This document shows positions 1 to 4,258 of a stretch of 7,906 nucleotides of DNA, one piece after another. A program made the position numbers and the translations under genes. This stretch comes from Desulfobacteraceae bacterium (GTDB lineage: Bacteria > Desulfobacterota > DSM-4660 > Desulfatiglandales > HGW-15), in assembly GCA_003819975.1 (NCBI GenBank), contig RPPU01000195.1:1-7906 (forward strand). Reading direction: 5' to 3'. The stretch's first letter is position 1; the number at the start of each line of letters is the position of its first letter. The notes beneath the pieces were generated by a model that was not told the DNA's origin, searched no databases, and saw only the letters and a program-made list of their open reading frames with translations.

Positions 1-615
1 GTCTTCCACCGGACCCACGAAGGTTTTGAACATGAGGTTAAAAGCCCGCGGCGCGGTCAAGAGCCCGCCGTTTTCCGGGTTGAATCCGATTGAATCGGTC
101 ACCTGCTCGACCTGCTCGCCTTGCAAGGTCGGGTCTTTTAAACCCAAAGTCTCGTAATAGGCCTTGGCGGTTTTACGGGCCTTGTTCGCGTCTTCATGCA
201 ACACCGCATAAGCCGCATTGCTGGTTTTCCCCGCCGCATCCAAGGCGCCGGCATACCGGTAAACCGGACCCGATTGGGGGTCGATCTGGTCGGCGCGAAA
301 GCGCTTTTTGGTCAATAAACAATCCACCATGGGGTCGCTGAATTGTTTGGTGTGGCCGCTCGCTTCCCAGATCTTGGGATGCATGATAATACTGGCATCG
401 AGCCCCACCACATCGTCACGAAAATGAACCATGTCGTTCCACCAGGTATCTTTGATATTGCGTTTGAGCTCCGCGCCATAAGGCCCGTAATCCCAAAACC
501 CGTTAATGCCGCCGTAGACATCGCTGGATTGAAAGACAAATCCCCTGCGCTTGCACAAAGCGGTTAATTTTTCCATGGTTGTTCCGGTTTTTTCCGAAGA
601 TTCTTTTGCGTTCAT
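1..615 (-). CDS. glyQS: Glycyl-tRNA synthetase, single-chain alpha2 type (partial, N-terminal 205 codons)
   Basis: Class II aminoacyl-tRNA synthetase that charges tRNA-Gly with glycine in the cytoplasm. The reading frame is open from ATG at 615 to the left edge, so only the N-terminal part is present. The segment CKRRGFVFQSSDVYGG followed by GFWDYGPYG is the hallmark start of the eukaryote/archaea/Thermus-like GlyRS. Further on come GLDASIIMHPKIWEASGH, FSDPMVDC and, at the cut, FNLMFKTFVGPVED, which in this family lies just before the motif 2 block (RPETAQG), now outside the window. The full protein would be expected to have about 450-550 residues. The start at 615 is chosen over the in-frame ATG at 576 because GAGGGT (621-626) sits five bases upstream of it, while 576 has no comparable site. 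It has its own promoter and follows the methyltransferase gene. The alternative alpha2beta2 GlyRS (glyQ plus glyS) is excluded by these motifs. Confidence 0.95.
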   Translation of the reverse strand, partial: MNAKESSEKTGTTMEKLTALCKRRGFVFQSSDVYGGINGFWDYGPYGAELKRNIKDTWWNDMVHFRDDVVGLDASIIMHPKIWEASGHTKQFSDPMVDCLLTKKRFRADQIDPQSGPVYRYAGALDAAGKTSNAAYAVLHEDANKARKTAKAYYETLGLKDPTLQGEQVEQVTDSIGFNPENGGLLTAPRAFNLMFKTFVGPVED

Positions 616-650
616 GTCTGACCCTCATGTTCTATAAAATAATAAATGCG

Positions 651-679
651 AATATAAAATAAGCCGCGCCATATGGCAA
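651..679 (-). promoter_or_regulatory. Sigma70-type promoter for glycyl-tRNA synthetase
   Basis: Reading the minus strand, TTGCCA (674-679) and TATATT (651-656) are separated by exactly 17 bases. Both hexamers match five of six consensus positions. The predicted start near 644 gives a leader of about 29 bases containing the GAGGGT ribosome-binding site. This makes the synthetase gene independent of the upstream methyltransferase gene. No T-box or glycine-riboswitch-like structure fits in so short a leader. Confidence 0.6.
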
Positions 680-706
680 GCGGCAAAAAACAATGAGCGG
701 GTGAAG

Positions 707-760
707 CGGAGAACCGGCGAAACGGAGAAAGACCGAATGTGCTATTTCGCCGATTCTCCG
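707..760. repeat. Inverted repeat at the methyltransferase 3' end (16-bp arms)
   Basis: Arms at 707-722 and 745-760 are inverted copies with one mismatch. In minus-strand RNA that mismatch becomes a G-U wobble, so all 16 positions can pair. A third partial copy (CGGAGAAA, 723-730) lies in the loop and can form a competing shorter stem with the 745-760 side. The methyltransferase stop codon (742-744) lies inside the loop and the last few codons lie in one arm. A run of six T on the minus strand (685-690) follows about 16 bases after the stem, too far for a classic intrinsic terminator. It could end transcription, protect the mRNA 3' end, or be a dispersed repeat. Confidence 0.75.
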
Positions 761-1449
761 TTGCGCCCCTTCCCCGTTTCCTCTTCCCACCCTCTCGCCC
801 GTCGGTCTTCGTAAAACTCCACAACTTGATCCACGTCAAAACCGCTCAGGATCGGCAAAGTGCTGGCCCGGACCTCGGCGATCTTTTCATACGGCGGCAC
901 ATCGCGGATTTTCAGCCTGGATTCCGCCACCAGCACCCGGGTTGCAATCGCTAAAAACCGCTCCAGCCAGGGAAGATTTTCGCGGTCATAAAGCACATCC
1001 GCGGCCAGCAGCAGATCGAACCGCCCCGGCGCTTGTTCCAATGCTTGGCAGGTCCGGATGGTGACCCGGTTCAGGTCCGCATTCGCCCGCACCGCTTCCA
1101 GCGCCTGTTCGTCCAAATCGCAAGCCCAGACTGCTTGAGCCCCGGCCAGAGCTGCGGCAATCCCGGCCACGCCCGAGCCGGCTCCGAAATCCAGGACCCG
1201 TTTGCCGCGCACCAACTCCGCATGCTGCAGCAGGTATTGCCCCGTGGCCTGGCCGCTGGCCCAGCAAAAAGCCCAAAAAGGGGTCTGCGCCAAAATAATG
1301 CGGGTCTCCTCTTGCGAAAAAGGCCGGTCCATGCCTCTGGGATCGAGCAGGTAAAGTTTAAGCTCCGGACAAAGCGGTAACGCCGTTATCCGCATGCGCG
1401 CATCCGGAAGGGTTTGTTTAATCAATAGATTGAGAATAAGCTCGTTCAT
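742..1449 (-). CDS. METTL20/ETFB-type class I SAM-dependent protein methyltransferase
   Basis: A 235-residue Rossmann-fold methyltransferase. Motif I is VLDFGAGSG (85-93), the acidic ribose-binding region is ACDLDEQ (109-115), and AADVLYD (149-155) occupies the position of the catalytic-loop motif. The segment PFWAFCWASGQATGQYLL (57-74) and the N-terminal pattern LLIKQT...PLCPELKLYL closely resemble METTL20/ETFBKMT and its bacterial homologues, which methylate lysines of electron-transfer flavoprotein beta (family knowledge). The actual substrate here is inferred only. A PrmA-like or general protein lysine methyltransferase is the alternative. The ATG at 1449 has no visible Shine-Dalgarno sequence, but it is kept because the family N-terminus starts here. 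No promoter is evident, so it may be read from the hydrolase gene upstream. The last ten or so residues (GKGRNGESAK) look unlike the family and are encoded within or next to the inverted repeat. Confidence 0.8.
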   Translation of the reverse strand: MNELILNLLIKQTLPDARMRITALPLCPELKLYLLDPRGMDRPFSQEETRIILAQTPFWAFCWASGQATGQYLLQHAELVRGKRVLDFGAGSGVAGIAAALAGAQAVWACDLDEQALEAVRANADLNRVTIRTCQALEQAPGRFDLLLAADVLYDRENLPWLERFLAIATRVLVAESRLKIRDVPPYEKIAEVRASTLPILSGFDVDQVVEFYEDRRARGWEEETGKGRNGESAK

Positions 1450-1465
1450 AAGGAAGGCGTGAGTT

Positions 1466-1657
1466 CGTGAAACGTGAAAAGTGAAACGTGAAACGCAAAG
1501 AATCTATTTCCACGCATTCCGTAGAAAGGAAACTTTAAGGATTTAAATTGCCTATCTCCTCTATTACGTTTGCCCACACGTTCTCACCTTCTCACATTCA
1601 CACTTTCTCGCGTTTGCCGTTTCACATCTCACGTTTCACGTTTCACCTTTCACGTTT
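1466..1657. repeat. Inverted pair of degenerate heptamer arrays (unit near CGTGAAA)
   Basis: On the plus strand 1466-1495 reads as four tandem units of CGTGAAA or a one-base variant. On the minus strand, from 1657 down to about 1567, the same unit recurs with variants such as GGTGAAA, CGTGAGA, TGTGAAA and CGGCAAA. The segments 1470-1495 and 1632-1657 are inverted copies of 26 bases with one mismatch, which becomes a G-U pair in one of the two RNAs. They flank a core of about 70 bases with no recognised content. The right array runs into the hydrolase gene and supplies its last codons and stop. This fills nearly the whole 186-base gap between the two genes. Confidence 0.75.
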
Positions 1658-2571
1658 GCCGCGTGATAACGTTCCGCCAAATGCCGCACCCTTGCCGTCA
1701 AATTGAGCAAATAAGCCTTTTCCGGCTGCTTCACGTTCAGATTAATGTCATACTGCTCCTGTTTAATGAGCCGAATGACTTCTTCAATGTTTCCCTTTGT
1801 TGCATCCAGCAGTTCATAAACGCGCTCCTTGAAGCGTGCCGTCTCTTGCAGGGACCGCGTAAAAAAGGCTCGGACCTCCTCCCGGCCCACAAAAACCCGG
1901 TGATGGCCCTGGCACAAAATCTCCACATCCAGCCCGGCCAGTCGTTTCAATGAGGTTAAATAAGCTTCATAATCGAACAAAAATTCCGGAATGAGCGTGC
2001 CGGCCCGGTCTATACAACCCGAAGCCTCGGTCGCAATCAGGATCTTCTTCTCCGGTATATAATAGCTTAACATGTCCCGGGTATGACCGGGGCTCGCCAT
2101 AACTTCCACAGTCAAGCCCTCTTCTATTGCAATGCGGTCCCCGTCTTTGAGCAGCAGATCGACCTTGAACGGCTCGAAAGAATCCTGAAGCAATTTTGCC
2201 TCATCCACGCCCGGGATGGCCGCGGTCAGCGCGATCAAATCCCGGCTGAGCGCCGTGATGCGGTTCACGATAGTGGCGCGGCCCATAAATTCCGCAGCCA
2301 AAGCCGAAGCCGCAATCTTCAAACCCGGAAACCGGTTTTTTAAAAAGGCGCTCGCCCCGCAATGATCGTAATGCATGTGGGTCAGGAATAAATATCGGGG
2401 CGCGCGGTCGCCTGAAAAATTCAAAATATCTTCCGCATATAATTTTCCGGCACAAGCAAACCCCGCTTCAAAAAGCACCGGCTGTTTCCCCAGAACCACA
2501 TAAACCGGCGTCCAGGACAACCCGGCCAGGCCGAACTCGTTGGTAATCAAACCCTTTTGAAAAAAAACCAT
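1636..2571 (-). CDS. Metallo-beta-lactamase-fold hydrolase
   Basis: A 311-residue probable dinuclear metal hydrolase of the MBL superfamily, cytoplasmic (no signal peptide). The metal-binding signature THMHYDH (64-70, the HxHxDH motif) is intact. The third metal histidine is in SPGHT (160-164) and the terminal histidine is in QGHH (221-224). The usual bridging aspartate of motif 4 is replaced: the matching segment reads ATEASG (180-185), with Glu182. The residues after about 230 form an extra helical region (ARFKERVYELL, EEVIRLIKQ and LLNLTARVRHLAERY), likely a substrate-cap or dimer element. The substrate is not predictable from sequence. The ATG at 2571 is preceded by a G-run (2580-2584, minus strand) at suitable spacing and by a promoter with a perfect TATAAT. 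Its final residues (NVKGET) come from a heptamer repeat, so the original C-terminus may have been replaced. Confidence 0.85.
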   Translation of the reverse strand: MVFFQKGLITNEFGLAGLSWTPVYVVLGKQPVLFEAGFACAGKLYAEDILNFSGDRAPRYLFLTHMHYDHCGASAFLKNRFPGLKIAASALAAEFMGRATIVNRITALSRDLIALTAAIPGVDEAKLLQDSFEPFKVDLLLKDGDRIAIEEGLTVEVMASPGHTRDMLSYYIPEKKILIATEASGCIDRAGTLIPEFLFDYEAYLTSLKRLAGLDVEILCQGHHRVFVGREEVRAFFTRSLQETARFKERVYELLDATKGNIEEVIRLIKQEQYDINLNVKQPEKAYLLNLTARVRHLAERYHAANVKGET

Positions 2572-2595
2572 TATTCTGACCCCCTAGACTTCTTC

Positions 2596-2625
2596 ATTAT
2601 AAACAAGGGCTTAATAAATTAACAA
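2596..2625 (-). promoter_or_regulatory. Promoter of the MBL hydrolase with an overlapping dyad
   Basis: The minus strand shows TTGTTA (2620-2625), an 18-base spacer and a perfect TATAAT (2596-2601). The predicted transcript starts near 2589, leaving a leader of about 18 bases that contains the G-rich ribosome-binding site. An 8-bp inverted repeat, AAGGGCTT (2605-2612) and AAGCCCTT (2624-2631), overlaps the spacer and the -35 box, a position that would suit a repressor operator. Confidence 0.5.
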
Positions 2626-2675
2626 GCCCTTTTTAAACCTTCCCGGCCGCTTGCGATCGGGGCGGCTTTCATATT

Positions 2676-2703
2676 TTGCTTGTCAAGACACTCTTTTTAC
2701 AAT
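2676..2703 (+). promoter_or_regulatory. Candidate promoter of the zinc-ribbon gene
   Basis: TTGCTT (2676-2681), a 16-base spacer and TACAAT (2698-2703, five of six) would start RNA near 2710, about 20 bases before the ATG. An alternative -35, TTGTCA (2680-2685), is stronger but only pairs at 17 bases with the poor TAAGAA (2703-2708). The region clearly must hold the divergent promoter, but the exact elements are uncertain. Confidence 0.35.
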
Positions 2704-2730
2704 AAGAATCAAAATAACCGGAGGCGCTGC

Positions 2731-2991
2731 ATGAAAATAAAATGTGCCATATGTGGGATGACCGCCCATTTGGTGAATGATCTGATCGAAGGTACCTGGC
2801 TGCCCTCTTTTTATGAAGGCCATGAGGAATATGGCCCGGTTTGCGGTTCTTGCTATGAAAATCTGCTGGAGATCGGCGAAGATGGCGAGATTGAATTAAA
2901 AGAACAATACCGCGGCAGAATCGTTTTTTATAACCGTGATCGCGTCGGAGAATCGGGTAATTATTTGGTGATAAACCTCACCCTTAATTGA
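2731..2991 (+). CDS. Small zinc-ribbon protein of unknown function
   Basis: An 86-residue protein that I do not recognise by name. Two CxxC knuckles, CAIC (5-8) and CGSC (38-41), about 30 residues apart are the normal arrangement for a four-cysteine zinc ribbon. The C-terminal half (about 45-86) alternates acidic and hydrophobic residues and ends in a probable beta segment (YLVINLTL). There is no signal peptide or membrane helix. The ATG at 2731 is chosen because GGAGG (2720-2724) lies six bases before it. A longer open frame extends upstream, but it has no ribosome-binding site and runs through the candidate promoter. It is transcribed alone, divergently from the hydrolase gene, and is followed by a short perfect hairpin. 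Nucleic-acid binding or a structural role is possible, but nothing here decides it. Confidence 0.75.
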   Translation: MKIKCAICGMTAHLVNDLIEGTWLPSFYEGHEEYGPVCGSCYENLLEIGEDGEIELKEQYRGRIVFYNRDRVGESGNYLVINLTLN

Positions 2992-3024
2992 AAAATGCTC
3001 TGAAATGCCCGGGAATGACCCTGT

Positions 3025-3045
3025 TGGCCATGATAATCATGGCCA
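3025..3045. terminator. Perfect hairpin downstream of the zinc-ribbon gene
   Basis: TGGCCATGA and TCATGGCCA form a perfect 9-bp stem around a 3-base loop, beginning 33 bases after the stop codon. No T-run follows immediately, so it is not a textbook intrinsic terminator. Its location suggests a role in 3'-end formation or stability of the zinc-ribbon mRNA. Confidence 0.4.
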
Positions 3046-3159
3046 TAGTGACCTGACAAAATCAAAAAAATTGATGCTGTTTTACCCATCTTCCCTTTTA
3101 ACATTCCAATTTATCTTTTGACCACACCCTTGTTACATAGCGCCGGCCCAAAAACCGGG

Positions 3160-3187
3160 TGTACAATTAACTCTGGATGGTTATAAT
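3160..3187 (+). promoter_or_regulatory. Candidate promoter for the glutaredoxin operon
   Basis: TGTACA (3160-3165, four of six) lies 16 bases before a perfect TATAAT (3182-3187). If it is used, the transcript would carry a leader of about 220 bases with several GC-rich palindromes. The weaker pair at 3320-3350 would give a leader of about 55-60 bases instead. The choice between them is open. Confidence 0.3.
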
Positions 3188-3372
3188 AAGAGGGATTAGC
3201 ACTATCGCTTCAATATTATTGGCCTATTTTAGGCCGGCCATATATCGGGCGGCTATAAAAAACCAGGGCGCCGGCGCAGCCAAAAACCTATTTAAAGATT
3301 TAATGAAACCGGATATGGCTTGACCCGAATAAACCCCGGACCATTAAAAAGATCCAAACGATTTTGCAAGGA

Positions 3373-3386
3373 TTCAAAATTTTGAA
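3373..3386. promoter_or_regulatory. 14-base perfect palindrome before the glutaredoxin gene
   Basis: TTCAAAATTTTGAA is a perfect palindrome 26 bases upstream of the ATG and 14 bases upstream of the Shine-Dalgarno sequence. Its size and position would suit a regulator binding site or a weak hairpin in the leader. AT-rich palindromes of this length also arise by chance. Confidence 0.3.
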
Positions 3387-3412
3387 CCTCCCAAATCAGA
3401 AAGGAAAATACC

Positions 3413-3664
3413 ATGCCCCCAAAAATTAAAATGTATACCCTCAGCACCTGCAGCCATTGCAGAGCCTGCAAAAGGTTCATGGAAGAGAATGATATTCCCT
3501 ATGAATATACCGATGTGGACCAACTGGAAGGGGCTGAGCGCGAGAAAGCGATCGCCGAAGTTAAAAAATTCAATCCCCAAGCCTCCTTTCCCACCATTGT
3601 CGTCGGCGACAACGTGATCGTGGGATTTAAAGAAGAGATCATCCGGGAGGCTTTGGGCATATGA
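3413..3664 (+). CDS. Glutaredoxin-family protein (CSHC active site)
   Basis: An 83-residue thioredoxin-fold disulfide oxidoreductase of the glutaredoxin/NrdH group, cytoplasmic. It begins with a beta strand (KIKMYTLS), then the dithiol active site CSHC (14-17). The segment SFPTIVVGD carries the cis-proline expected opposite the active site, and VGF near the C-terminus is the usual glycine-containing motif. Length and layout are normal for the family. The ATG at 3413 has AAGGA (3401-3405) seven bases before it. The internal ATG at 3431 has no such site. Its stop codon overlaps the start of the FTR-like gene as ATGA, indicating translational coupling. The likely role is to carry electrons from that reductase to target disulfides. 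Whether glutathione is used cannot be told from the sequence. Confidence 0.9.
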   Translation: MPPKIKMYTLSTCSHCRACKRFMEENDIPYEYTDVDQLEGAEREKAIAEVKKFNPQASFPTIVVGDNVIVGFKEEIIREALGI

Positions 3665-3996
3665 ACGAAGCGGAAAAACTTTATGAAATGTTGAAAAAGG
3701 TCCAGGAATCGCGCGGTTATTTTTTTAACAAAGACCGCGAGCGTGTTTTTGAACTTATGGAAGCGCTGCTTAAAAACAAGGCCCGTTACGGCTATATGTG
3801 CTGCCCGTGCCGCTTGTCCGCTCATGACCGTGAAAAGGACAAGGACATTGTCTGTCCCTGCTCGTACCGCGCGGACGACGTCAAGGAATACGGCAGCTGC
3901 TACTGCAATCTCTATGTGACCCGCGAATGGAACGAGGCCAAGCCGCCGCATCCCTATGTGCCGGAACGAAGGCCCCCGGAAAAGTCCGGGTTTTAA
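3661..3996 (+). CDS. Ferredoxin:thioredoxin reductase-like catalytic (beta) subunit
   Basis: A 111-residue iron-sulfur disulfide reductase. FTR-beta uses a [4Fe-4S] cluster next to a redox-active disulfide to reduce thioredoxin with electrons from ferredoxin (family knowledge). The three paired-cysteine motifs are present: C48-P-C50, C65-P-C67 and C80-Y-C82. By analogy with the plant enzyme, C48, C65, C67 and C80 would bind the cluster and C50/C82 would form the active disulfide. An extra Cys47 precedes the first motif. Spacings are 14 and 12 residues instead of the plant 16 and 8, and the plant CHC is CYC here. The N-terminal 45 residues are helical, and the C-terminus is proline-rich. GGGAGG (3645-3650) precedes the ATG, which overlaps the glutaredoxin stop. 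No variable (alpha) subunit is present. The partner is therefore inferred to be the adjacent glutaredoxin. Confidence 0.85.
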   Translation: MNEAEKLYEMLKKVQESRGYFFNKDRERVFELMEALLKNKARYGYMCCPCRLSAHDREKDKDIVCPCSYRADDVKEYGSCYCNLYVTREWNEAKPPHPYVPERRPPEKSGF

Positions 3997-4032
3997 CTCT
4001 GAATTTTTATCAATCATGGGCAGCAGGGCCTT

Positions 4033-4087
4033 GTAGGGGCGACCAACGTAGAGACAGCTTTTCTGTCTCTACGTTGGTCGCCCCTAC
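4033..4087. repeat. Perfect 25-bp palindromic repeat of the GTAGGGGCGACC type
   Basis: Arms at 4033-4057 and 4063-4087 are exact inverted copies around a 5-base loop (CTTTT). The outer part, GTAGGGGCGACC with its mirror GGTCGCCCCTAC, matches a palindromic intergenic repeat that I recall seeing many times over in environmental bacterial genomes. It begins 36 bases after the FTR-like stop. No T-run follows, so a terminator role would be non-canonical. The perfect symmetry over 25 bp suggests recent insertion or gene conversion. No transposase is nearby. Confidence 0.85.
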
Positions 4088-4129
4088 GATCCTCACGCAA
4101 CTAAAATTTTGCCCTCAAGCAAGCGTTGT

Positions 4130-4158
4130 TTCTTGGGCATAAACGCGAAAGATATAAT
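4130..4158 (+). promoter_or_regulatory. Candidate promoter for ftsH
   Basis: A perfect TATAAT (4153-4158) lies 17 bases after a weak -35 (TTCTTG, 4130-4135). The predicted leader is about 95 bases. No heat-shock sigma32-type or CIRCE element was recognised. The -10 box is convincing; the -35 is not. Confidence 0.4.
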
Positions 4159-4258
4159 GTTTTTTGTTGGATTCATTGCACGAACAAAATTATAAAATTA
4201 AATAAATACGACGCAGGATCACGGCTCGGATTCGACCCGTTCGGAACAAGGAGCAACA

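Larger units (their letters stand above)
2992..3412. other. Long intergenic region upstream of the glutaredoxin operon
   Basis: This 421-base stretch has no convincing gene. It contains a hairpin just after the zinc-ribbon gene (3025-3045), a candidate promoter (3160-3187), and a second possible promoter with TTGACC (3320-3325) and TAAAAA (3345-3350), spacer 19. It also has GC-rich palindromes: GGCCTA/TAGGCC at 3221-3235, GGCCGGCC at 3232-3239 and GCGCCGGCGC at 3268-3277. An AT-rich palindrome lies just before the glutaredoxin gene. A 48-codon frame from ATG 3177 to 3323 exists but lacks a ribosome-binding site. No known riboswitch motif was recognised. Confidence 0.6.

Noticed and set aside
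1466..1657. Short repeated units resembling a CRISPR array
   Set aside because: The units are 7-base contiguous degenerate tandems in inverted orientation. There are no regular spacers and no cas genes.
2605..2634. Hairpin plus T-run on the plus strand that looks like an intrinsic terminator
   Set aside because: No plus-strand gene lies upstream for it to terminate. The same bases fit better as part of the minus-strand hydrolase promoter region.
3241..3290. A-rich segment after a GC stem resembling a preQ1-type riboswitch
   Set aside because: The stem and loop pattern does not match the class. It is far from the ribosome-binding site, and the downstream genes are unrelated to queuosine.
3177..3323. 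48-codon frame (ATG 3177 to TGA 3323) with a hydrophobic N-terminal half
   Set aside because: There is no Shine-Dalgarno sequence. The best nearby promoter would start RNA downstream of its ATG, and the frame is short enough to arise by chance.
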